DNA of 64,000 nucleotides from the NCBI GenBank assembly GCA_013397435.1, contig VZRG01002510.1, positions 1 to 64,000 on the forward strand. The letters are read 5' to 3'. The notes below the pieces were generated by a model. It did not search any database. It saw only the letters and a program-made list of their open reading frames with translations, and was not told the DNA's origin. This DNA comes from Erythrocercus mccallii. Its lineage: Eukaryota; Chordata; Aves; Passeriformes; Dicruridae. Below are positions 14,291 to 25,141 of this stretch, one piece after another. Every line of letters begins with the position of its first letter. Positions within the stretch are counted from its first letter, which is position 1. The translations under genes were made by a program, and so were the position numbers.

Positions 14291-15795
14291 AGAATTTCAT
14301 AGAATATAGCTGGAAGTGACCCACAAGGATCATCAAAGTTCAACTTCTGGCCCTGCACGGAATCATCATCAAGGATCATGCTATGTGCCTAACAAACACT
14401 TCTGGTCTGAACTCAGACCAGGTGCTATGACCACTTCCCTGGGGAGCCCGTTCCAGTGCCCAGCCACCCTCTGGGTGAAGAACTTTTTCCTCATATACAG
14501 CCTAAACCTTCCCTGACACAGTTTCATGCCATTCCCTCAGGTCCTGTCACCACAGAAGAAGAGATCAGTGTCGGCCCCTCTGCTTCCCCTCATCAGGAGG
14601 CTGTAGACCTTGATGAGGTCTCCCTTCAGTGTCCCTCAGCAGGCTGAACATATCAAGTAGCCTCAGCCACTCCTCATACGGGTTCCCCTAAAGGCCCTTC
14701 ACCATCTCTCTAGCCCTCCTTCAGATGCTCTCTAATAGCTTTGTATCTTTCTCATATTGCAATACCCAAAACTGCACACAATATTCAAGGTGAGGCTGCC
14801 CCAGTGCAGAGCAGAGCAGGACAATCCCCCATTGCCCAGCTGGCCATGCTATGCCTGATGCACCCCAGGACAGGGTTGGCCCTCCTGGCTGCCAGGGCAC
14901 TGCTGGCTCATGTTCAACTTGCTGCTGACGAGGACCCCCAGGGGCCTTTCTGTGATGCAGGTCCCAGGAGCACTTGTATCTGTTGAACTTCACCTGGTTG
15001 GTGATTACCCAATCCTCTAATTTGATGAGGTCTCTCTGTACGACCTGGCTGCGTTCCAGGGAGTCAACAGCACCTCCCAGTTTAGTATCACTGACAAACC
15101 TACTTTGTATAGCTTCCAGACCTGTGTCCAAGTCATTTATGAAGATGTTGAGGAGTGACAAGGATGGAGCCCTATGGAACTCCACTAGTGACAGGTCACC
15201 AGTATGATGTTGCCCCATTTACTGTAACCCTGTGTGACTACCTGTGAGTCAGCTGCTCACCCCCTCACATGGTGTATTTATCTAGCTGTGTGCAGGATAT
15301 TTTGTCCAGAAAAATACTGTGAGACAGCATTGAAAGTTTTAGGGAAATCCAAAAAGATGACATCAACTGGCCTCCCTTGATCAACTAGATGGGTTACCTT
15401 GTCATAAAAAGAAATTAGGTTTGACGTGAACCCATGCCGGCTGTGACTGATGTCTGCAGTTGTCCTTCAGATGTTTTTCAATAAATCCCAGAATAATCTT
15501 CTCCATAACTTCACTAGGCACCGATGTGAGACTGACAGTCCTCTAGTTTTCAGGGTCATTCTTCCTGCCCTTCTTGAGTATTGGGCCAATACTGGCCAGT
15601 GTCCAGTTGACTGAGACCTCTCCAGATTCCCAAGATCACTGAAAAATCCTTGAGAGAGGCCTTGCGATGGTATCAGCCATTTCTTTGACTATTCTTTGAC
15701 TATTCTTCCGTAAGGCCCCATAAACTTACAGGGCTCCAGCTGGATCCTCCCTGCTCTCCCTGGCAGCTACTCCAAAGGCTTTTCATATAACCTCA
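14291..15795 (-). mobile_element. CR1 LINE, 5'-truncated, with reverse transcriptase remnant
   Basis: About 1.5 kb of CR1 in the minus orientation. The minus translation at 15218-14721 reads like the late reverse transcriptase region: LLNIFINDLDTGLE, a decayed active-site area (QSRFVSDTKLGG, where FADDTKLGG is the usual form), then WVITNQVKFNRYKC. The 3' end toward 14291 carries the CR1 terminal block, seen on the plus strand as a 'catagaat...ggaagtgacc' signature. Stops and frame changes show it is dead. CR1 is the dominant avian LINE. It moves by target-primed reverse transcription and usually leaves 5'-truncated copies like this one. It sits in a UBE3A intron, in sense orientation to the gene. 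Confidence 0.92.
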
Positions 15796-17261
15796 GACAA
15801 ATGATTTAGGTAAATAAATAAAATAAATAAATTTAAGTCAGAATACAGACCTCAGAAGGTAGAAGAGAATTTAACAAGCCTTCCACAAGAGCTACCCTTA
15901 CTAAGCTTCATTGATAAAATGACTTACAGAAAATGCAGTTCTGAGTAAGTCAGAGTGTGATTTTACAAAACAGACATTCCATACCACATTGCCACAGGTG
16001 TACTTCAGGTATTATTATCACAGTTTATTGCCAAAAGCCCATATTTCCTATTTCTACATTATTTAGCAAAATAACTTGTAGCATACTGTCGGCATTGAAG
16101 AAAAGTGAAAACTTGATCTCTTTCTACATTTCCCAGCTCATTTAGTATGCTGGAAACTACAGTTCTTGGCCTGAAGCATTAAAACTGGTTCATCAAGCAA
16201 AGTAACATAAAACCACTCTCTATTAGCGCATGCTACACCTGTGAAGGTCGCAGCTCTCTAAGTTCCTATACTGGGATCTGGTGAAGAGCAACTGGTCCTT
16301 TAGGAAACTCAAGGCCTAGCTCGCTGTACATGAGCACACACAGTTACTACTGTAGCTTAGGCTGTAGTGACTGGCTTGCATATACATTTCCAAATACTCA
16401 CTGTTGTTGCACATCCACCTATGAAACTGCACTGGTGTGGCTGCAGTTGTAAACATTTCACAGGCATATCCTTACGACTGAAGGGTAACTTCCCACTCAG
16501 TGGGCCTTGTATAACCTCCTCAGGCAATATGCACTGCTTCAGTGAGGAGGAGAGGCACCTAAAATAGACGCCCAACTTTCTTCCTGAAAGTCCAACAATT
16601 TCACAAGCACACTTTTCTGTTTAAAATGAAATTAGCATTCACTGATGTAGTTTGTAGTAGTTACAGAAAAAAAAATTTCCCTTTAGGCTTTCCATATGTT
16701 CTTTAGCTAATAAAATGCCAGATAATAAGTACTATGCATTTGTAATTTAAATGGAGCCAAAATTGTGGAGTACCACAAGAAACATACACCACCAAGCCAA
16801 AGGTGAACTGGATTGCATTTTCTGTAGTAATTTTTGAATGTTTAAAACCTGTAAAAAACAAGGATTGAGTGTACTGGTTCAAAAGTTCCTGTGAAACAGA
16901 ATGTAATTTGCATTTCTCAAATACCTTAAACTAAATACAGAGAAATACCAAGGAATCTCTTGCCACAGAGAAAACCAGAAGTTTAAACATTAAAGGAATT
17001 TTTGAAATATTTGAAGCATGTGATAATTTAAATTCACCTAAAAAGCATTTACATTCAAGTTTACATTTACATTCAAAACGTGCCTGAAGTTTAAAATATC
17101 TGCATAACTGCATCATTTTTTTGCTTGAAGTTTATCTAAATTTCAGAAATACATATGGATGTTTCATACTTGCCTGGAAATACCAGCATGAAATAACATG
17201 CTTCTTAATGGTTTCTGCTTAGGACACAATAATTGTCATATTATTTTTACACATAAATCTC
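15796..17261 (-). other. UBE3A intron segment with short AAAT microsatellite
   Basis: Intronic sequence between two CR1 copies. An (AAAT)n-like run lies at about 15809-15833, right beside the 5' end of the neighbouring CR1. Nothing else is recognisable. Confidence 0.5.
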
Positions 17262-18097
17262 ACATTGGACAGGAGTGTGATCTGCTGGAGGGCAGGAAGG
17301 GATCTGAACAAGCTGGATTGATTGGGCCAAGGCCAACAGCATGAGGTTTAACAAGGTGAAGTGTCAGGTCCTGCCCTTGGGTCACAACAACCCTAGGAAG
17401 TGCTACAGGCTGGAGCACAGTGGCTGGAAAGCTGCCCAGTGGAAAAGGACCTTGAGTGCTGGTCCACAGCAGCTGAACATGAGCCAGTGTGTGCCCAGGT
17501 GGCCAAGAAGGCCAAAGGCATCCTGGCCTGTATTAGCAGTAGTGTGGCCAGCAGGATGAGGCTGTGATCTCCCTATTCTTGGACCTCCCATGTCCAGTTT
17601 TGGGCCACTCACTGCAAGGGAAGACACTGATGTGCTGGAGTGTGTCCAGAATAGGGCAATGAAGCTGGTGAAGGGTCTGGAGCACAAAGAGCAGCTAACG
17701 CAGCTGGGGGTGTTTAGCCTAGGCAAAAGGAGGGTCAAAAGTAACCTTATCACTCTGTTCAACCACCTGAAAGGAGGCTGTAGCCAAGTGAGGGTTGGTC
17801 TCTTTTCCCAGGCAACCAGTGACAGGACAAGAAGAAAATGGCATCAAGCTTTGCCAGGGGAAGTTCAGGCAGAACATTAGAAAAAATTTCTTCACTGACT
17901 GACTTTACCTTTGGCTGTCAAGCTTTGGAATGGGCAGCGCATAGAGGTGGTGGAGTCACCATCCCTGCCTGGAAGTGTTCAAGAAATAACTGAACTTGGC
18001 ACTTGGTATGATGGTCTAGTTGGTAAGGTGGTGATTGGTCAAGGGTTGGACTCAATGATCTTGGAGTTCTTTTCCAGACTTGATGATTCTATGATTG
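17262..18097 (+). mobile_element. CR1 LINE 3' fragment, plus orientation
   Basis: The plus strand reads as the CR1 3' region. It has MRFNKVKCQVLPLGH at 17341 onward, NMSQCVPRWPRRPKASWPVL (a CR1 'CAQVAKKANGI' zone equivalent), ECVQNRAMKLVKGLEHKEQL, and the terminal block 'gatgattctatgattg' at about 18081-18096. Frames are broken in several places. It is antisense to UBE3A and lies about 1.5 kb from the sense-oriented CR1, so the two share sequence in inverted orientation within one intron. Confidence 0.92.
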
Positions 18098-21000
18098 CTC
18101 CAAGACGGCTAATTTTATCAAATGCAAATCTACAACAGCCTGTTTTGCAATGGCTGTTACGAATTTAGAAGTGCCACAATGTTCATAAGCAATTTTCTTA
18201 ACACACACAAAAAAACCCCAAATCCCAAAAAAAGAAAAAAAAAACCAACCCCCAAACACCCCTACAACCAAAAAAATATTAATATGCATGGAAACTATGT
18301 GTTTCAAGTAAGAAAAAACCCAAGAAACAGTTTTTTTAGTACTAATAGCTAAACAACTTTCAATAGATGTGTTAACACAGGCATAAAGAGACACACCTGT
18401 AACAGTTATACTACACTTTGGAAACAAGATGATCAACATATCAAAAACTGTTAAAGAAGGTGTTGCAGATAGTCATCTTCATAAAGTTAAATATTGTTTC
18501 GTCCAAGTTTCAGCTTCAAACCTTGCACCCTGGTTTTCCTGCTTCTGCTTAGAGTAAGAACAGCAGTGCTAGAAAAGACAAGCTTCCAGTAATAGCACTG
18601 CCCACACAGAGCCTTTTGAAGAGCTCTGCACACTAAACTGCCAAACACTCCACCCACAGCTGGAGCCCAGCCCTTTGTTCCAGCAGTGCTGCAACACCTT
18701 TTGCCTCTCTCAGCCTCTGGCATCGCAGCAAATGTGCATCTGGCAAATGTGCATGGAGCTTACATTTTCCCAACTCCATTCTTTCCAGTGTGGTGGACAC
18801 CAATAGCAGGGGTGGATTGTGAGCCCCCCCTTGGACCATACTGGCTTAACCCAAGGGACCTCCCTGCCCACTGTGTATTCTAGATTCACTGTGCTTCTAG
18901 GAAAATCAGGTACTGGCAAAGGCACGGCACTTCCTCAGGAAGGGCAACCCTGAGAACAGGTCTGTCCTGGCTATATGGAGCAATGGAGGAAGACAATGAA
19001 GAGCACAGTTATCTATCTTGCAATCTTGTCTCAGAAGAATGCCTTGCTACAGTCCCATTAACAAAAAAACAGAAAAGAGTCTCAAAATTGCAAAGAATCC
19101 AATCCTCAGAAGCAGAGAGAAGGGAAGACGAATGCACAGAAAGCTGTATGAAGACAGCCATACCTTTGCCTTCATATGTGCACCATAGAGTGAAAAGACA
19201 TGAACAGATAAGAAGTTATTGTTAAACAATCAAGTTATGTAATTTAGTGCTAAAGAGGTTTTAAGAAAGTTATACTAATTGAAGATGAATGTCAACAGAA
19301 ATGTGTGACAGGAGCAGACAGAAGATGCTGACCTTAACAATTCTAAGACCTGAATGAATGCACTTTGAGCTAACACCAAGATGTTCATCACATGGAGATC
19401 CAGAATTTGAAGCCTGGAATAAGCAAGACTTACACATGGAAGATTTAAAATAAAAAAAAAGAATAAATTTCTTCTCATTCACAAATGTGAAACATATATG
19501 ACTATGCTCTTGGTATAAAGCTTTTCAACTCAAAATAAATAAAGCAATTATATCAGCCAACCAGAGCAAACCAAATCACTCATCATTCAAACAAAAAACC
19601 ACTTGCTTTAGTCCCTGCATTTACTAATGAATTTTAGGCATGTTAATAACACAGTAACTATTTTAGCAACACAGCAGGCTTGCAGGTCACAACTCTACCA
19701 CTCAACCTGCCATTCCACCTTACATGGCAAGAGCAGCTATGCAACAGGATTGCAAAAATTCTCTGTAACAAGTGTAGTACACATCACATTGTGGTACAGT
19801 TTTAAAAAACATTTAGTTTTGCAAATATACTGTATAACTACTAGTCAAATATGTGAATTCCTAAAGCTTGACTGGCTCACATTTATTTTAGACAGCTAAA
19901 ATTTGTGAAGTCAGGGCCACTCTGATCACTGGTCTACATCAAAAAGAAAAAGTACTCAGCTATAACACAGAAAAGCTTACCACTGTAAATTATTTTTTTA
20001 TGTTTGGTTTTAAGGAAGATAAATCACACACACACAAGAACTGTCAAACTTCTAGAAGGCAAAAAGTTTTATTGCCTTTTCCTTCTGATTTATCCCAGGT
20101 CCTTAAAGTCTTTGTTTCCCACCAGTCTAGGTGAGTGCTGCTGATATATCTTTGCTTAAAATGCATAAAAACCAGTAATTCAACTGATAACATCCAGAGT
20201 GGACTACAGTTAGGCTTCAGCCTTATTTCCCCTGTTTGGCTAGGCCAGGGAACAAAAGCACACAACTCAACTTGCTGCGGGAAAAATAATAACCATATGC
20301 AGCATGTGCCACTACTGGAACAGGAAGAGACCACAGCAGGGCTTTTGCCCTGTGACCTCTAATGCAGCAACACGCAGAGTCCATGTAGCAACAGGCAGAG
20401 TCAACTCTCAGGTCAGGATCCCTGCAACTTTCACTCCTAAGAAAGTAGCTGGACAGCACTTCTGTAACAGATGGTATGAGTGAGGGAAAAGAAATCTCTC
20501 ATACCAGGAGAACTGTTTCTCCTAGTGCAAGAAAAGGCTTCACTGCAGTGCATCAGAAAAGATCTCAGAAAAGCCCTCACTGTTTCCTCCTCCTCATTTT
20601 TTAGGTACACAGTCCAATGTGGGGGGGGCGTCACTGCAATTTTGCTCCTCCTTAAAAGCCTTAAGTTGGGCAGCTACAGCAGAGAAGTCCTCGAGCAATT
20701 CCCACTATGTCCCTAACCTGCAAAACATCCTGAAAATGGCATGCAGCCCATTGCATGTAAAATGCTAGACCATTTGGGGGGAAGTCGTGAAGGAGATAGT
20801 TTAAGGTCAGAGAAGACGTCTGTGGCAGAAATGAACCCAGATCCTTTGAAGCCTCAGACAGCACATGAACTACTGGGCTACATTCCCTCTATTATTTTGG
20901 AACTTGTGCTGTATGCCAGAAGAGCAGTTTGTGGTTTCCCTGTTTGAGTTTTATGACAGGAAAGTTTGAACAGCTAGAAAAGAATCCTTGTTTGCTAACT

Positions 21001-21678
21001 CAGAGAAGAATAAAGTTTCAAATAACTTTTCTTTTTTTAAATGGTCTTCTAATTCCTGCAACCCCTCTGAATTTTAAATTGAAATGAACATTTCAGCCCA
21101 CCACAATCTTGATTTTAGTTCATCTTGGCTTCTAACCTAATGAAGACAGGCAAAAAAAGTTCAGATGTGTCAGCAAGATGCTTTGTGAATACTGTTTAGT
21201 GAAAGAGAGCTAGTTTTCTGTTTCTAGAAGTAACTGGCATATAAATTCACCGAATTAAGTCACAATTTCTTTTTCTTAGTTCAACAATCCATCTGCCACA
21301 ACAGATACCAGCAGGTATTGTGCCTTAGTATTAATGTGTCTTCAAATGCAAGACGTTAGTGAACAGCAGGTAGAAATTACATCCCTACTGTCAAGTTGGA
21401 ATATAGGTTCTAAGATTTCTGTATTATGTCACCATCTACTGGTTCATGTTACATTAAACTTCTGAACATTCCCTACAACTCATTCATCCTCCAAAAAAAA
21501 TCCTACAGAGGCTTAAAATTGCAAAACTTGCAAAATATTAATTTGAAATTTTCTAAGGTAATTTCACAGTTCTACTCAGTTTGTCTTCTTTCTATCAAGC
21601 AGATGCAAGAGTGACTGTTATGTATGTTCAGAACATTTTTAATCAAGATAATCCAAACTCATCCACTCATTTACTTAC
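18098..21678 (-). other. UBE3A intron segment; A/C-rich tract and possible old SINE
   Basis: Mostly unremarkable intronic sequence. An A/C-rich low-complexity tract lies at about 18205-18275. A stretch at about 20815-20895 resembles the 3' half of an ancient amniote tRNA-derived SINE or L3/MIR-like element (see findings). A direct repeat of 'gcaaatgtgcat' occurs twice near 18728-18754. Short open frames are common here but none looks like a protein. Confidence 0.45.
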
Positions 21679-21723
21679 ATTCGGCTAGTTTCAATGTTCT
21701 CAGAGTGTGGTTCTCCTGGTGAT
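21679..21723 (-). CDS. UBE3A: UBE3A 45-bp exon (SPGEPHSENIETSR + AT of next Met)
   Basis: A tiny exon too short for ordinary gene-length filters. On the minus strand it follows 'ctggttttgcag' (AG at 21724-21725) and is followed by GTAAGTAA. It completes a split codon with its first A, then encodes SPGEPHSENIETSR and ends with AT, which joins the G of the AZUL exon to make ATG. The human counterpart reads SGEPQSDDIEASR in isoforms 2 and 3, so the bird exon is longer by one codon (an extra Pro) but clearly homologous. Phases match both neighbours exactly. The methionine formed at its 3' joint is the start used by isoform 1. Confidence 0.93.
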
Positions 21724-24700
21724 CTGCAAAACCAGATAGAAAACCTTAAGCATTGCTTGTTCTTTTAAGTCATTACAGTATGAAGTTATGAAAGATGGAA
21801 TGCGATGCATGTATTATTGCCACTAAAAGCATCAACTTTTTGGTACTTGCAGATTCAATTTATCCAACTCTAGAATGCAGTTAATTACATAAAACATGAT
21901 AGTATAATTAAGCCAAATTTCCCTAAGAAGGAGAGCACTTTTCCCCCACCGCTTATGCAACAGGAGCCATTAGAGAAGAGATCTGCTGCTGGTACTTCCG
22001 CATTCAGGCCGCATAGTGCTCCTGTTCTGGGCTAATTCTTCATAACCACTTCTGTAACCAAAACATGTACTCAAAGATTATCAGTGATCAACTGCAACCA
22101 ACAAATTCTCAACAGAGCTGGACTCTTAAGAATTAGCAGCTCAGAAGTAGGGTCCAAAACAATCTCAAAGCAAATCTTGCATCTCTCTCCACCTGAATTC
22201 GTGGAGCTAATCCCATAGACAGCTTTCTGGTTTCTACAGTCCAGCCAAGAGATCAGCCAGTAATATTCAGAATTAAGTGTTATTGCCTGGCACAAGCAGC
22301 ACCTGTATTTAGCTTGGCAACCTCACAGACTTAATTTACAGAGTAATTCAAGGGATATAGCTCAGTACTAACTTAGAGTAAATGATAGTTATTTAGCTCC
22401 TCCTTATTCCCATCTTCCTTAAGACAGCACTGATTCAACTGTTAACATTTTTAGACAGTATTTTTTCTCTCTCTTTGAGGGAGAACTTCCCCCAGCCAGT
22501 GAGTTTGTTGCCAGATAACCCAGAAACAAGTCAGTACAAATGCAGCAGTTCTGATTCCCATCACCTTAGGATGCCTTGAAATCAGCCCTTATGGAACTTT
22601 TGCATTGGTACAAACTTTCGTACAGTTGACCAGAACTGCCATGTGGAAATACTGTGCAAGGAGTGGAAACAGAGCACAGCCATTACAGTAAAACTCTGCA
22701 GCTCAGATGAACAAAAATGTCTTTCATGACACCTCTAAAAACAGAAGTGAGGTAAAATCTGCAAACAGAACTAACTTTGTAGGTATCACCAGGATCTGCT
22801 GGGAGACTTCAGTTAGGACAGCTAAGCAGACCTTCCTGTAGATTTACAAGGAAAAAAAAACTTTATTTATAGGAATGTAGTTTCTAAATTCCTCTATTTA
22901 TTATATAACTATCTATAATATTGGAAATCATCACATGCAGCCTGATACATTCCTTTTTTCCTGTTTCATTTTGCTGTTTTACTGGATGGTCTCTCCTATT
23001 AAAGCTTGGACTGCTCTCCAAATTCTCTACTAAAATTTTAGTTCCTTTTTTGAAATATAAGATCTTAACAACTTTTTGGATTCTACTAAACAGACCCAGT
23101 GCCTAGAAGGCATTTCTGCCAGACAACTTTTAATTCCTAGGTGAGCTGGTTACTGTGCGCTGACAGATGATGCAGAATACAGGAAATTATGATTGTATTT
23201 CATTAACTTATAAAATTTAACAGATGGAATTCTGAACTTCCTATCCAACTAACTTTATACTCATGCTTCAAATGTAAACACCCTTTAACTGGAAAATAGC
23301 ATAAAAACTATCCAGTCTCAAAATTTGGCCTCTATTTACTACCTCCATATTATGTTACCCTTACTCATTAAATCCAGGACGGACAAGGCAGTTGCTGACA
23401 AAAATACTGCTCAGCACCAAAACAAATAAACATTTCCCTTTAACTCTGGTCAACAAAGCAGGCCTCTAAATGCTTAGTGATTTTTTTTCCCCCACTTATT
23501 CACCTGAGCATCTAAGTGTTAGAAGCTGGAACAGTAGAAAGACATGTTTATATTCATACTGGTTAGCTCCTCTATTTACTTCCAGGACTTCAGAAAATGG
23601 TAGCAAAATGTTTGGACATTTAAGGCTTTGCTCTCTTAATTGTAGTATTGGGACATACAACATATTGAAGCTTTGGAAAAGAGTAGTGCTTTTAGTTGTT
23701 ATGAAAATGCAAAGGAAATACTGGTGTTAAAAGAAAAACATCAAGAATAATGATCACTTTCAGCCTTTAAAACAAACAGCAGTATGAAGAATTACAGAAA
23801 AAGAGCAGATTGGCATCTAAACTCTGCATGTAAAAAAAGTAGTCTGGTGATCTGCAGTACAGATATGTAAACATCTAGCAGTATATCTAAAATCTTTTCC
23901 TATCGTCATTATTTGTGAGAATATTATCAAGGCTGTAAAGAGACAATGCAGTTCAGTATATGGTACTTGAAAAAAAAAAAGTTGCGTCTATAAGATAAAC
24001 AATAAAAGAAAAATCCCATCTAGCTGGGTCAAAAAGGTTTGGTCCTCTAAGGTAAGTGCTCTATCTGCAGAACCCAGGGTGAAAATTCCTTCAGCTTATT
24101 GTTTTCTAAAACATGAGCAGACCTACTGCAACTATGATTTGCAGAAGTATTAATGGACATATTAACTCAATTTTAAAAGGTTTCAAATGACAATGTAAGC
24201 ACCTAATAAAATGAGCTTGGAATATTCAGTAGAATGAAGTGGAAGATCAATCTAATAACAGGAACTGTACTTGCTTGCTGAGAAGCTATTTATTTTGCAG
24301 TACCCAATTGTTTACAAACAAGATACCTTGTTATTTCCTGTGAGCAGGCAACAGTACTGAAAAACAACTATATAGTACGGCAAGACGTCCTTTCATCATG
24401 CTTAAAATCTGAAACAAGAGTTCTGTTCAGAGAAAATCTCAGAGCAAATGCTCTTAAAAATTTCAGCTTTGAATTCAATTGTAGATACTGATCACAAGAC
24501 ACCAACTAATCTGAATACTGCAGTATGAGCTCACAAATTCAAATGGTGGCTCATTTCCAATAACACAGAGAACAACTTCTGCATTCTAGAAGCCACTCAT
24601 TTTACCTCCAGTGTACCCCTCTAAGTGAGAAGAGTAATGGTATGCAAGCTTACACACACTTCAACATCATCACGCCTCCCAGATAAATACTTCAAAACGA

Positions 24701-25043
24701 AAACTGAACACATGCTTGGATAAGTATGCTAAACAATTTATACAGAAATTCAGTATGACAGTAAAAACTACCAGAGACTTTTAAGTGATAGTATTGCTCT
24801 TAAGAGGGATACCATGGAGCACCACAGTGCTTGTATTTTAAAAAGCAGGCAAAGACAAAACTAAGCGAGCTTTGAAATCACTGTTAGCAGGAAAGTAAGT
24901 CAACTCTGCCAGCTGACTTATCTTAAACAAACAATGTAACAATATTATTAAAACTAACTTCAAGCCATACAAATTAAGTACCTTAAAATAAACATTCTAG
25001 TAGAAAAACTCCCGAGAAACCACCTGATATGTTTTATGCTTAC
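21724..25043 (-). other. UBE3A intron between initiator exon and 45-bp exon
   Basis: About 3.3 kb, A+T-rich. At 24555-24584 the minus strand has a decayed resemblance to the human isoform-2 start exon (see findings). No other coding signal, RNA gene or transposon is evident. Confidence 0.55.
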
Positions 25044-25141
25044 CTTTTACAAGCTGTGGCCATTCGGTGACATCAGGGTGATCACAATTTTGAGTCACTG
25101 ATCAAAACCAAGTTGTCGCACCAGTCCTGTATCACGCTGGG
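25044..25141 (-). CDS. UBE3A: UBE3A initiator exon (MATACKR); coding part 25044-25063
   Basis: The minus strand reads ATG GCC ACA GCT TGT AAA AG at 25063-25044, followed by a GTAAGC donor. This gives MATACK plus a split Arg codon completed by the 45-bp exon, the same N-terminus as human isoform 3 as I know it. The sequence just upstream (stem ending in GATGTCACCGA before ATG) is 5' UTR. The 3' border is firm. The 5' border is not: an acceptor AG at 25142-25143 gives 98 bp, and another at 25127-25128 gives 83 bp, and neither has a strong pyrimidine tract. The ATG context (CCGAATGG) has G at +4 and a purine at -3 missing or weak depending on alignment. The coding part is only 20 nt. Confidence 0.9.

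Noticed and set aside
14721..15218. 165-codon minus-strand open frame as a host gene
   Set aside because: It is a decayed CR1 reverse transcriptase segment, as shown by the FINDLDTGLE-type wording.
18686..20947. Dense short open frames on both strands
   Set aside because: Overlapping frames with no protein character, lying in an intron. No consistent splice sites.
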